Positions 26,448 through 35,017 of a stretch of 64,000 nucleotides of DNA are shown here, in pieces. The translations under genes and the position numbers were made by a program. The stretch is from positions 248,001 through 312,000 of the forward strand of contig NZ_FNCH01000003.1 in the NCBI RefSeq assembly GCF_900100705.1, in the 5' to 3' direction. Origin of the DNA: Pedobacter terrae (GTDB taxonomy: Bacteria; Bacteroidota; Bacteroidia; Sphingobacteriales; Sphingobacteriaceae). Position 1 is the stretch's first letter; every line of letters starts with the position of its first letter. The notes beneath the pieces were generated by a model. The model searched no databases, had not been told where the DNA came from, and saw nothing but the letters and a program-made list of their open reading frames with translations.

Positions 26448-27374
26448 TTAGTACCGGCTTTCGAAATCCTGATAAGCCAGGGAAATACCTTCTCTAAGCT
26501 CAATTTTATGTTTCCAGCCCAAACTATGGAGTTTGCTCACATCCATTAATTTACGCGGCGTGCCATCTGGTTTAGTGGCATCGAATACCAGTTCCCCATC
26601 GAAACCCAAAACAGCTGCAATCAGCAAAGCCAGATCTTTAATGGTTAAATCGTGCCCGGTACCAATATTGATCAGATTTGGCTCATTATAGTTTTGCATT
26701 AAGAAATAACAGGCGTCTGCTAAATCATCGGCGAATAAAAACTCGCGCATCGGTGCGCCAGAACCCCAAACCACAACTTCTTTTTTATCGTTAACTTTTG
26801 CCTCATGTACCTTACGGATCAAAGCAGGTAGAACATGCGAATTTTGAGGATGATAGTTATCATTAAAGCCATATAAATTTGTTGGCATTACAGAAATAAA
26901 ATTACAGCCATACTGAGCGCGATAGGCATCACACATTTTAATCCCTGCAATTTTGGCAATGGCATAAGGCTCGTTGGTGTGTTCTAAAGTACCTGTTAAA
27001 AGGTAATCCTCTTTTAAGGGTTGTGGCGCCATTTTAGGATAAATACAGCTTGAGCCCAAAAACATAAGCTTTTTAACACCATTTACGTAAGCATTGTGGA
27101 TTACGTTATTTTGTATGGCTAAATTCTCGTAAAGAAAATCGGCCCGGTAGGTATTGTTGGCTTCAATGCCACCCACCTTTGCTGCTGCAAGAAAAACATA
27201 ATCTGGCTTTTCTGCGGCAAAAAAGTCGGTAACTGCCTGCTGGTTGCGCAGATCAAGCTCTTCTGACGTTCTGGTAATAATGTTTTCGTAACCCTCTTTT
27301 TGCAGTTTGCGGTAAATGGCCGAACCTACCATACCGCGATGGCCTGCAACATATATTTTCGCGTTTTTTTCCAC
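26448..27374 (-). CDS. fcl: GDP-L-fucose synthase
   Basis: NADPH-dependent epimerase/reductase making GDP-L-fucose from GDP-4-keto-6-deoxymannose, for surface polysaccharide. 308 residues. The extended SDR cofactor motif is GHRGMVGSA (residues 12-20), the Ser in [14 protein letters not shown] (near 107), and the catalytic YxxxK in EPYAIAK (near 135). [19 protein letters not shown] (near 205) is family-typical. The partner GDP-mannose dehydratase is not adjacent, which is unusual because gmd and fcl are often paired. A -7 box (TATTTTTG on the minus strand, 27393-27400) precedes it. Confidence 0.95.
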   Translation of the reverse strand: MEKNAKIYVAGHRGMVGSAIYRKLQKEGYENIITRTSEELDLRNQQAVTDFFAAEKPDYVFLAAAKVGGIEANNTYRADFLYENLAIQNNVIHNAYVNGVKKLMFLGSSCIYPKMAPQPLKEDYLLTGTLEHTNEPYAIAKIAGIKMCDAYRAQYGCNFISVMPTNLYGFNDNYHPQNSHVLPALIRKVHEAKVNDKKEVVVWGSGAPMREFLFADDLADACYFLMQNYNEPNLINIGTGHDLTIKDLALLIAAVLGFDGELVFDATKPDGTPRKLMDVSKLHSLGWKHKIELREGISLAYQDFESRY

Positions 27375-27392
27375 AGTAATTTTTATAGGTTA

Positions 27393-27400
27393 CAAAAATA
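27393..27400 (-). promoter_or_regulatory. -7 box of fcl
   Basis: Minus-strand TATTTTTG, 18 bases before the ATG. A matching plus-strand box for trmB (27466-27473) makes this a compact divergent promoter pair. Confidence 0.55.
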
Positions 27401-27465
27401 CGATTACTAAAGAAGATTGCCGCTAATCTTTACAGCAAAAGAAACTTCGATTATTGATTTAATTG

Positions 27466-27473
27466 TATTTTTG
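27466..27473 (+). promoter_or_regulatory. -7 box of trmB
   Basis: TATTTTTG, exact consensus, 14 bases before the TTG start. Confidence 0.55.
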
Positions 27474-27487
27474 CAGAAAAAAAACTT

Positions 27488-28138
27488 TTGGGTAAAGATA
27501 AACTTAGGCGTTTTGCAGAAATAGAAACATTCGCAAACGTATATCAATTAGAACAAGGAAAAGCTTTAAAGGGGAACTGGGCTTCAGCACATTTTAAAAA
27601 TACAAACCCTATTGTGCTGGAACTGGCCTGTGGAAAAGGCGAATATTCAGTAAATCTGGCCAGGCTGTTCCCAGGGAAGAATTTCATTGGTGTTGATTAT
27701 AAAGGTAACCGCATCTGGCGCGGGGCCAAAACCGCTATTGAAGATGGAATTGATAATGTTGCTTTTTTAAGGATACAGATTGAAAACTTATTGGACTACT
27801 TTAATGAGGGGGAAATAGACGAAATCTGGATCACCTTTCCCGACCCACAGCCACAGGATAGCCGTGAGAAAAAACGTTTAACTTTTCCGGCATTCCTGAA
27901 TCGTTATAAACTGGTTTTAAAACCGGGTGGATGTGTTAATTTGAAAACCGATAATGATCAGTTATATGCATACACTTGCGAAAAAGTTGCAGAATTGAAT
28001 TTACCTGTGCATAAAAATACCGATCATCTGTATACTTCAGATCTGGTTGATGAGGTATTATCGATCAAAACCTATTACGAGAAGAAATACTTGTTGCACG
28101 ATAAAAATATTAATTATATTCAATTTTCTTTTGAATAA
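27488..28138 (+). CDS. trmB: tRNA (guanine46-N7)-methyltransferase
   Basis: 216-residue SAM-dependent enzyme methylating G46 in the tRNA variable loop. SAM motif I is LELACGKGEYSVNLARLFPG (near residue 39), the Asp of IGVDYKGNR follows, and the catalytic stretch ITFPDPQPQDSREKKRLTFP is near residue 117. The start is a TTG (MGKDKLRRF), supported by the family N-terminus and by the promoter box 14 bases upstream, which leaves no room for an earlier start. The stop codon shares its last base with the ATG of the next gene, so the two are translationally coupled. Confidence 0.95.
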   Translation: MGKDKLRRFAEIETFANVYQLEQGKALKGNWASAHFKNTNPIVLELACGKGEYSVNLARLFPGKNFIGVDYKGNRIWRGAKTAIEDGIDNVAFLRIQIENLLDYFNEGEIDEIWITFPDPQPQDSREKKRLTFPAFLNRYKLVLKPGGCVNLKTDNDQLYAYTCEKVAELNLPVHKNTDHLYTSDLVDEVLSIKTYYEKKYLLHDKNINYIQFSFE

Positions 28139-28470
28139 TGGATATCAACTTTTACGAACAGGTTTATGAGATTGCCCGGTTAATTCCGAAAGGAAGGGTT
28201 ACGTCTTATGGCGCTATCGCGAAAAGTTTAGGTGCGGCAAAATCATCAAGAATGGTCGGACATGCTATGCTGTATGCCGGAACAGCCCATCCGCAGGTAC
28301 CGGCACATCGGGTAGTAAACAGTAGTGGCCTGCTTACCGGTAAGTTTCACTTCAAGCCACCAGCGTTAATGGAAGAACTGCTAAAAAAAGAAGGTGTTGA
28401 AGTGAAAAATGATAAGGTGGTAAACTTTAAACAAGTATTCTGGAATCCGCTGGAAGAAATTACAATATAA
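28138..28470 (+). CDS. MGMT-family alkyltransferase-like protein lacking the acceptor Cys
   Basis: 110-residue protein of the O6-methylguanine-DNA methyltransferase C-terminal domain type. The DNA-binding helix RVTSYGAIAKSLG (residues 20-32) and RMVGHAM are intact. The active-site motif PCHR reads PAHRVVN, with Ala at residue 56, so it cannot accept an alkyl group. It most resembles alkyltransferase-like (ATL) proteins, which bind O6-alkylguanine and hand the lesion to nucleotide excision repair. It overlaps trmB by one base and its 3' end overlaps the convergent membrane-protein gene by 11 bases. Confidence 0.88.
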   Translation: MDINFYEQVYEIARLIPKGRVTSYGAIAKSLGAAKSSRMVGHAMLYAGTAHPQVPAHRVVNSSGLLTGKFHFKPPALMEELLKKEGVEVKNDKVVNFKQVFWNPLEEITI

Positions 28471-28819
28471 CGGGTAAATTCCGTTTATAATCAGTAAGGG
28501 TAAAAATGATCAAAATCAATAGGCCAAAGCTGGCAAAGAAGATTTCGTCTACTAAATTCCCTTTAAAAATTGTAAACGCTAAAACAACAAGTATAACACT
28601 AACGAAACACTCGATAAGGCCGTGAAGTTTAAGATGGATAACTTTAAAAATACCACCACTAAAGTTAGTCATGATCGTTAATAAAAAATGAACGATACCT
28701 AACGCATAAGCCAATGTAGAGGCTGTTTTAGAAAGACCGAAAACATCTGGTGAAGCCAACAAAAGCATAATTAACAGGTAATCTAAAACCGCATGAAATT
28801 TTGGAGATATTATTTTCAT
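28460..28819 (-). CDS. Four-helix inner-membrane protein of unknown function
   Basis: About 119 residues from the ATG at 28819 (an ATG two codons earlier, at 28825, is equally possible). Four hydrophobic segments cover nearly the whole chain: FHAVLDYLLIMLLLASPDV, TLAYALGIVHFLLTIM, LIECFVSVILVVLAFTIF and FFASFGLLILIIFTLTDY. No catalytic motif is apparent. The pattern SPKFHAVLDY at the start followed by GIVHFLLT is seen in small conserved membrane proteins of Bacteroidota with no assigned role. The last codons overlap the MGMT-like gene on the other strand. Confidence 0.7.
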   Translation of the reverse strand: MKIISPKFHAVLDYLLIMLLLASPDVFGLSKTASTLAYALGIVHFLLTIMTNFSGGIFKVIHLKLHGLIECFVSVILVVLAFTIFKGNLVDEIFFASFGLLILIIFTLTDYKRNLPVIL

Positions 28820-28871
28820 AATCAAATGTTTATAGCCTTAACAAATAACAGTTAAAAAAGATTTTTAAAAT

Positions 28872-29225
28872 ATGGGAAAGCTTGTAGAAGAGTTTAACGG
28901 CTATCGTGAAAAAATGAACGATAGGATTATGGAAACGGCAAATACGAATATTAGGCGTTTTTTTGCCCTTGATACAACCACCTATGCCGATGGAGCCTTA
29001 GATGTTAAAACAAAAGAAATGTTGGGTCTTGTTGCTTCTATGGTTTTGCGTTGTGATGATTGCATTAAATACCACCTGGGCAAATGTTTCGATGCCGGCG
29101 TAAATCATGATGAAATGAACGAAATTTTCATGATCGCCAACCTGGTTGGTGGTAGCATTGTAATACCGCATTATAGGAGGGCTGTAGAGTATTGGGATGA
29201 GTTGAGTTCGGAGTTGGGAGTTTAG
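28872..29225 (+). CDS. Carboxymuconolactone decarboxylase-family (AhpD-like) protein
   Basis: 117-residue helical protein of the CMD/AhpD superfamily. The redox motif CDDCIKYH (Cys-x-x-Cys-x3-His, near residue 57) is present as in AhpD-like oxidoreductases, which suggests an antioxidant or disulfide function rather than decarboxylation. The last residues DELSSELGV are encoded by a GAGTTGGGAGTTT stretch that is one arm of a perfect inverted repeat with 29422-29434, so the native C-terminus may have been altered. It is monocistronic. Confidence 0.85.
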   Translation: MGKLVEEFNGYREKMNDRIMETANTNIRRFFALDTTTYADGALDVKTKEMLGLVASMVLRCDDCIKYHLGKCFDAGVNHDEMNEIFMIANLVGGSIVIPHYRRAVEYWDELSSELGV

Positions 29226-29240
29226 AATCTTCAGTGTACA

Positions 29241-29333
29241 CGTCATGCTGAATTTATTTCAGCATCTTTTGTGAAAATCAATTAGAGATAAAGACCCTGA
29301 AATAAATCCGATAGCTATCGGATCAGGGTGACG
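29241..29333. repeat. CGTCATGCTGAA...CAGGGTGACG mosaic repeat
   Basis: The left end is the GCTGAATTTATTTCAGC hairpin type. The right end is the CCCTGAAATAAATCCGATAG type, containing the perfect palindrome ATCCGATAGCTATCGGAT (29306-29323). CGTCA and TGACG bound it. The same two ends occur in opposite order at 36091-36219. Confidence 0.8.
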
Positions 29334-29446
29334 ATCTCCATTTGAGATTTCTCTTTGAGAAGTACGAAACCCTTGAAACAAACCTACCATTAAATGTAAC
29401 CTGTGTGAAGTTTCAAACTAAAAACTCCCAACTCAATTCGCATAAT

Positions 29447-30034
29447 ATGACTCACGACTCTGGACTCACGACTAAGGACTCCGTAGTCCGCTGTAGCTGG
29501 GCCACTTCCGATCTCCTCTACATCAAATATCACGATGAAGAATGGGGAAAGCCTGTTTATAATGATAAAATTTTATTTGAATTTTTAATCCTCGAAGGCG
29601 CACAGGCTGGTTTAAGCTGGATTACCATTCTCAGAAGACGCGAAAACTACCGTAAAGCTTTTGTAGATTTTGATGTGAATAAGGTTGCTGCTTTTACCGA
29701 AAAAGATGCAGAAAGGTTAATGAACGACGAAGGTATTATCCGTAACCGTTTAAAGGTGAATGGTGCCATTACCAATGCCAAACTGTTTATGGAGATTCAG
29801 CAAGAATTTGGCAGCTTCTCTAAATACATGTGGAGTTTTGTTCCTGATGGTAAGCCCATTTTAAACCACATTGAAAAAATGAGCGATGTTCCGACAAGAA
29901 CCGAACTATCCGACCAGATCAGTAAAGACATGAAAAAACGTGGCTTCAAGTTTTTTGGCACAACCATCTGCTATGCGTTTATGCAGGCAACGGGCATGGT
30001 AAACGATCATTTGTTAAACTGCTGTGCAAGATAA
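29447..30034 (+). CDS. tag: DNA-3-methyladenine glycosylase I
   Basis: Removes 3-methyladenine from DNA in base excision repair. The core begins RCSWATSDLLYIKYHDEEWG with the zinc Cys, and continues with LILEGAQAGLSWITILRRRE (near residue 50). It ends with FKFFGTTICYAFMQATGMVNDH and CC, completing the zinc snap (Cys, His, Cys, Cys). The frame runs back to 29342 through non-family sequence. ATG 29447 gives 195 residues, but residues 1-14 are encoded by a GACTCACGACT-type simple repeat, so the native start could have been lost or replaced. The stop overlaps the start of the next gene by one base. Confidence 0.92.
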   Translation: MTHDSGLTTKDSVVRCSWATSDLLYIKYHDEEWGKPVYNDKILFEFLILEGAQAGLSWITILRRRENYRKAFVDFDVNKVAAFTEKDAERLMNDEGIIRNRLKVNGAITNAKLFMEIQQEFGSFSKYMWSFVPDGKPILNHIEKMSDVPTRTELSDQISKDMKKRGFKFFGTTICYAFMQATGMVNDHLLNCCAR

Positions 30035-30576
30035 TGTTTGATTCCTTTACACTGCATACGGAAAGATTTTTATTAAGGCAGTTCTGCGCTAGCGACCTGG
30101 CATTTGTTTTTAAAGGATTATCCCATCCAGATGTCATTCGTTATTATGGGGTAAGCTATATGAGCCTGTCCCACACCAAAGATCAACTTATATGGTTTGA
30201 CGAAATTCAAAAGAATGGAACAGGCATTTGGTGGGCAATCTGTGATAAGGAGAGACTGACTTTCTTAGGTGGAATAGGACTTAATGATCTAAATAAATCA
30301 GATCAAAAGGCTGAAATAGGTTTCTGGCTGTTGCCAGAACATTGGGGGAAAGGAATCGTTAAAGAGGTAGCAAATCCCATTTGCAATTATGCCTTTGAGA
30401 ATTTAGGTTTAAGGAAAATCGAGGCCATGGTTGAAACAGAAAATGAGAACAGCAAAAAGGTACTAAAAAAAATTGGTTTTGATTATCAAGAAACGCTAAA
30501 GGGTTACGAAATTAAAAATGATGAGTCTATCAGTTTAGAAATCTATATAAAACTTAAGGTTAATGATATTACTTAA
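30034..30576 (+). CDS. GNAT acetyltransferase, RimJ/RimL type
   Basis: 180-residue N-acetyltransferase. Substrate unknown; relatives acetylate ribosomal protein N-termini or small amines. Visible features: the start LHTERFLLRQFCASD, the beta-4 stretch KAEIGFWLLPEHWGKGIVKE with an acetyl-CoA loop (GKGIVKE, slightly off the Q/RxxGxG/A ideal), and ENENSKKVLKKIGF near residue 137. It starts on the last base of the tag stop codon, so it is coupled to tag. That coupling is not evidence for a DNA repair role. Confidence 0.88.
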   Translation: MFDSFTLHTERFLLRQFCASDLAFVFKGLSHPDVIRYYGVSYMSLSHTKDQLIWFDEIQKNGTGIWWAICDKERLTFLGGIGLNDLNKSDQKAEIGFWLLPEHWGKGIVKEVANPICNYAFENLGLRKIEAMVETENENSKKVLKKIGFDYQETLKGYEIKNDESISLEIYIKLKVNDIT

Positions 30577-30612
30577 ACGATTTTTCCATCCCAAACTTCA
30601 TTAATCCTGATT

Positions 30613-31293
30613 TTATTTTTTTGTAGCATTATACTCCTTTACCCATTCAATAACATCTCTGCTATTAAAATCTGTTCCGGCTTCAACTTTAGCTTTTAAA
30701 GCAGGCTGATCGCCTATTTTCTGCAACAGGATATTTTTAACCTCCATTTTTTTGGTGTCGTCGGTTATTGCTTTCATCGGTACTTCCTGTAATGGCCCTG
30801 CGCCAGGTTTCTCAATAAAGTAGCGAACAGTGGGTGCGCCTGCAGGTCTTTCCGGTGCGGCATTACGTCCGCCGCCGATGCTAATGCCCCCGCCCATACC
30901 CATGCCACCAAAACCTCCGGTGCCTGTTCCAATCCCAATTGAAGGTCTGAATTTTACCTTTTTCTCTTTTGCCTGTGGAACCAGGGTTCCGCCACCAAAA
31001 GAATAAAGATTTACGGTTCCCATTTCAATTACCTTAACAAAACGATATTCGAAATTGCGCCCATTTGCAAAGCCTTTGCTCACAAAGCTATCGCCATTCC
31101 AGAAGAAATTTTTAACATCCTTTGCTGGCAAAATCACATCGGCTTCATCGTTGGCACTAATAAAAACAGAAAAATAATCCGTGCCTTTTATGGTTCCGCG
31201 GATGACATCGTCATTATTTTTAACGATAAAATCCTGGGCATAGGTGGTAAACGTTATTGAAAAAAATAAAATAAAAAGGTTAAAAATCTTCAT
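30613..31293 (-). CDS. Secreted protein with Gly-rich linker, unknown function
   Basis: 226 residues with a signal peptide (about 1-20, FTTYAQ). The first part (residues 21-95) is a beta-rich domain (VKNNDDVIRGTIKGTDYFSV) of the kind that recurs in Bacteroidota secreted proteins with no assigned role. A glycine-rich linker with alternating Gly, Met, Phe and Ser covers about 120-145. A helical C-terminus (AITDDTKKMEVKNILLQKIG) follows. It is convergent with the GNAT gene and divergent from the CPBP protease gene. Confidence 0.7.
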   Translation of the reverse strand: MKIFNLFILFFSITFTTYAQDFIVKNNDDVIRGTIKGTDYFSVFISANDEADVILPAKDVKNFFWNGDSFVSKGFANGRNFEYRFVKVIEMGTVNLYSFGGGTLVPQAKEKKVKFRPSIGIGTGTGGFGGMGMGGGISIGGGRNAAPERPAGAPTVRYFIEKPGAGPLQEVPMKAITDDTKKMEVKNILLQKIGDQPALKAKVEAGTDFNSRDVIEWVKEYNATKK

Positions 31294-31349
31294 AAGTTAG
31301 CAATATCGGATACAACGTAAATTATTTAAAAATAATATCCAAAACAGTA

Positions 31350-32048
31350 ATGATTGAAACGCTCTCAGCATTTTGGGATTTCTTAAAAAAGCCAAAACTT
31401 CTAAAACTCAGTAAAGATAATAAATCTCTTTGGAGAGATCTAGTATGGTTGATTATACTCGATTTATTATTTGCCGGCATAACAATGGGCATTTATTATA
31501 CGCTGATTCATTTCGAAATTATAGATGAATATGTTGAAAAATTCGATATTCTGAAAAAACTCGGTTTAACTGTAGCGCTGCTTACTGCTTGTATTTTAGC
31601 TCCTTTATTAGAAGAATCATTGTTTAGGTGGCATTTAAGAAGTAAATACCTACCCATATATTTTGTTTGTTTTACTTTAGCCTTAATAGCCGATTATTTT
31701 ATAAACAGCCCCTTTCTAAAATGGCCAATTTATACTTTTTTCTTTTTCATATCCCTCATTATACGCGGATATTTTAAAAGAATGAATATCCGTAAAAAGG
31801 TGGTTTTCCAGCGGCAATCTTTTGGATACCTCTTTTATTATTCAGCCATCATATTTGGTTTAATCCATTTAACCAACATTAAAGACTTAACGCTTAGCGA
31901 TCCGGTCTTCATTATATTTGTAATTTCGCAATTCTTTTCCGGACTATCTATGGGCTATATGCGAATTAAATATGGTTTAATCTACTCCATCTTACTACAC
32001 AGCATCTTTAATTTTATAATGATATTACTAGAGTTCTTTTTCAGTTAA
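31350..32048 (+). CDS. CPBP-family intramembrane metalloprotease
   Basis: 232-residue membrane protein of the CPBP (Abi/CAAX) family, whose members cut proteins within the membrane or process prenylated peptides. All three motifs can be read: EESLFR (Glu88, Glu89, Arg93), FGLIH (near residue 171) and HSIFN (near residue 221). About six to seven hydrophobic segments are present. No immunity, bacteriocin or defence gene adjoins, so a housekeeping or envelope role is as likely as anything else. Confidence 0.85.
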   Translation: MIETLSAFWDFLKKPKLLKLSKDNKSLWRDLVWLIILDLLFAGITMGIYYTLIHFEIIDEYVEKFDILKKLGLTVALLTACILAPLLEESLFRWHLRSKYLPIYFVCFTLALIADYFINSPFLKWPIYTFFFFISLIIRGYFKRMNIRKKVVFQRQSFGYLFYYSAIIFGLIHLTNIKDLTLSDPVFIIFVISQFFSGLSMGYMRIKYGLIYSILLHSIFNFIMILLEFFFS

Positions 32049-32075
32049 ATTGAAACTATATCTTTTCTAAACCTT

Positions 32076-32083
32076 TAACTTTG
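32076..32083 (+). promoter_or_regulatory. -7 box of polA
   Basis: TAACTTTG, exact TAnnTTTG match, 60 bases before the polA start; no TTTG at -33. Confidence 0.5.
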
Positions 32084-32143
32084 GTTACTTTTATCATCCG
32101 GTAAATTCATTTATCGGTGCTATCATTAAATCGGTGAAATCAC

Positions 32144-34954
32144 ATGAATAATAAAAAACTCTTTCTTCTAGACGGTATGGCGCTAATGTACAGGGCGCAT
32201 TTTGCACTCAGTAAAAATCCGCGTTTTACCTCAACAGGCATCAATACATCCGCAGTGATGGGCTTTACCAATACCTTATTGGATGTTGTGAAGAAGGAAA
32301 AACCAACGCACATTGCAGTGGTTTTTGATACCGATGCACCTACTGAAAGACACACCTCTTTCGAAGCCTATAAAGCGCACCGCCAGGCCATGCCCGAAGA
32401 TCTGGCTGCAGCCATGCCTTATGTACTTAAATTGATTACCGGTTTTAATATCCCTGTAATTACCTCTGATGGTTACGAGGCAGATGACATTATTGGTACA
32501 CTAGCCAAAAAAGCAGAACAAAAGGGCTATCAGGTTTATTGTATGACACCTGATAAGGATTTTGCCCAGTTGGTTTCTGAAAATATCTTTATTTACAAAC
32601 CTGCCCGTATGGGTAATGATATGGAAATATTAGGGGTAAAAGAAGTGTTGGCCAAATGGGAGATCGAAAACGTATTGCAGGTGATTGATATCCTGGGATT
32701 ATGGGGAGATGCCGTAGATAATATTCCGGGTATTCCGGGTATTGGGGAGAAAACCGCAAAAGCGCTGATTAAACAATACGGTTCGATGGAGAACATTATT
32801 GCGCACTCGCATGAGCTAAAAGGAAAACAACGCGAAAACGTAGAAAATTTCGCAGAGCAAGGTTTAATATCCAAAAAACTGGCCACGATTTTATTGGATG
32901 TTCCGGTCGAACTGGATGAAGCCAGTTTAGAACTTTGCGATCCGAGCAGGGATTTATTAGAGCCGTTGTTTACTGAGCTAGAATTCAGGACATTAGGTCG
33001 CAGGGTATTTGGTGATGAATTTTCGGTAACCACAGCACGCTTTCAAGAGGGCACACAGACAGATTTATTTGGCAATCAATCAGGAGAAGCCATCCAGTAT
33101 ACCAATACGCTGCAAGAAGAGCCCGAAGAAAAACTGCCGGCTAAAACCATTGAAAATACCGAACATGATTACCAGCTGGTTGACTCGGCTGAGCAGCGCG
33201 CCGATCTGATTAAATTGTTACTTGCTGAAAAGCGGATTTCATTCGATACCGAAACCACAGGTACTGATGCAAACATGGCCGATTTAGTGGGTTTATCGTT
33301 TTCTGTTAAACCTGGAACAGGTTATTATATTCCGGTTCCTGCAGAAAGAGAAGAAGCCCAGTTAATTGTTGATGAGTTTAGAGTGATATTGGAAAATGAG
33401 AATATTGAGAAAATCGGTCAGAATACCAAATACGATATTCTGGTTTTAAAATGGTATGGTGTAGAGGTAAAAGGAAAACTTTTTGATACCATGCTGGCGC
33501 ACTATTTAATCGATCCGGATACCCGCCATGGGATGGATGTTCTATCAGAGAACTATCTTGGTTATTCCCCAATTTCTATTACCAGGTTAATTGGGCCAAA
33601 AGGTAAAAATCAGCTTACCATGCGCGATGTTCCTGTAGTGGATGTGGTAGATTATGCTGCTGAAGATGCCGATGTAACGTTGCAATTGGCGCATATTTTT
33701 GAACCGAAATTAAAAGAGTTAAATGCAGCCAAACTTGCCGAAGAAATTGAAAATCCTTTGGTTTATGTATTGGCAGATATAGAGAAAGAAGGAGTTCGCA
33801 TTGATATCGAAACTTTACAGGCTTATTCTAAAGAGCTGGAGACCGAAATCATCAAGTTTGAACAGAATGTGTACGACAAAGCGGGAATAAAATTTAACCT
33901 GGCTTCACCAAAGCAATTGGGAGAGGTTTTATTTGATAAACTTCAGCTTGATCCTAAGGCTAAAAAGACTAAAACAGGTCAGTACCAAACTGGAGAAGAC
34001 GTTTTGACAGCCCTGGCCAATAAGAGTGATATTGTACAGGATATTTTAGATTTCCGCCAGTTACAGAAACTAAAATCAACCTATGTTGATGCATTGCCGC
34101 TCATGGTCAACCCTAAAACTGGGCGGGTGCATACATCCTACAATCAGGCTGTTGCAGCAACGGGAAGATTAAGCTCTAATAACCCGAATTTACAGAATAT
34201 CCCCATCCGTACAGAACGTGGAAGAGAAGTGCGTAAAGCCTTTATTGCAAGGGATGAAAACCACATTTTGTTATCAGCCGATTATTCGCAGATAGAATTG
34301 CGCATTATTGCCGAAATCAGTAAGGAAGAGAATATGCTCGATGCTTTTAACAAAGGAATCGATATCCATACGGCAACAGCGGCTAAAGTATATGGTGTAA
34401 GTATCGAAGAAGTAGATGGAACGCAACGCAGAAATGCCAAAGCGGTTAACTTCGGCATCATTTACGGTCAATCTGCCTTTGGTTTATCGCAGAACTTAGG
34501 TATTCCGCGTAAAGAAGCAGCCGAGATTATTGAACAGTACTTTGCACAGTACCCTGGCATTAAGCGTTACATGAGTGATACCATGAATTTTGCACGCGAG
34601 AATGGATTTGTAGAAACCATTATGGGGAGAAGACGTTATTTGAGAGACATTAACTCGGCTAACCAAACAGTAAGGGGTTTTGCCGAACGAAATGCCATTA
34701 ACGCACCCATACAGGGCTCTGCGGCCGATATGATCAAGATTGCCATGATTAATATCCATAAAGAGATGAAAGAGCAAAAATTACAATCGACCATGACCAT
34801 GCAGGTACATGACGAGTTGGTTTTTGATGTACTGAAATCCGAAAAAGAAACAATGAAGTCGATTATCCAGGATAAAATGGCTAATGCGATTAAATTAACT
34901 GTACCAATTGTGGTAGAAATTGGTGAGGGCGAAAATTGGCTGGCTGCACATTAA
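32144..34954 (+). CDS. polA: DNA polymerase I
   Basis: 936-residue repair and Okazaki-processing polymerase with all three domains. The 5'-3' exonuclease is residues 1-290 (KLFLLDGMALMYRAHFAL, GYEADDIIGTLA and the GIPGIGEKTAKALI helix-hairpin-helix). The 3'-5' proofreading domain is about 330-520, and its catalytic pair is intact (SFDTETTG, then NTKYDILVL). The family A polymerase domain covers about 560-936, with motif A LLSADYSQIELRIIA, motif B RRNAKAVNFGIIYG and motif C MQVHDELVFDV. The intact proofreading motif is notable because several bacterial lineages have lost it. Monocistronic. Confidence 0.97.
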   Translation: MNNKKLFLLDGMALMYRAHFALSKNPRFTSTGINTSAVMGFTNTLLDVVKKEKPTHIAVVFDTDAPTERHTSFEAYKAHRQAMPEDLAAAMPYVLKLITGFNIPVITSDGYEADDIIGTLAKKAEQKGYQVYCMTPDKDFAQLVSENIFIYKPARMGNDMEILGVKEVLAKWEIENVLQVIDILGLWGDAVDNIPGIPGIGEKTAKALIKQYGSMENIIAHSHELKGKQRENVENFAEQGLISKKLATILLDVPVELDEASLELCDPSRDLLEPLFTELEFRTLGRRVFGDEFSVTTARFQEGTQTDLFGNQSGEAIQYTNTLQEEPEEKLPAKTIENTEHDYQLVDSAEQRADLIKLLLAEKRISFDTETTGTDANMADLVGLSFSVKPGTGYYIPVPAEREEAQLIVDEFRVILENENIEKIGQNTKYDILVLKWYGVEVKGKLFDTMLAHYLIDPDTRHGMDVLSENYLGYSPISITRLIGPKGKNQLTMRDVPVVDVVDYAAEDADVTLQLAHIFEPKLKELNAAKLAEEIENPLVYVLADIEKEGVRIDIETLQAYSKELETEIIKFEQNVYDKAGIKFNLASPKQLGEVLFDKLQLDPKAKKTKTGQYQTGEDVLTALANKSDIVQDILDFRQLQKLKSTYVDALPLMVNPKTGRVHTSYNQAVAATGRLSSNNPNLQNIPIRTERGREVRKAFIARDENHILLSADYSQIELRIIAEISKEENMLDAFNKGIDIHTATAAKVYGVSIEEVDGTQRRNAKAVNFGIIYGQSAFGLSQNLGIPRKEAAEIIEQYFAQYPGIKRYMSDTMNFARENGFVETIMGRRRYLRDINSANQTVRGFAERNAINAPIQGSAADMIKIAMINIHKEMKEQKLQSTMTMQVHDELVFDVLKSEKETMKSIIQDKMANAIKLTVPIVVEIGEGENWLAAH

Positions 34955-35017
34955 TAACGACATTGCAGCATATTTTTGGACAACTTTAAATTTTTACCTA
35001 ATCATATTACTTTTAAA

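Noticed and set aside
31350..32048. CPBP (Abi) protease as a phage-defence or bacteriocin-immunity gene
   Set aside because: No toxin, bacteriocin, or defence partner adjoins, and the family has many housekeeping members.
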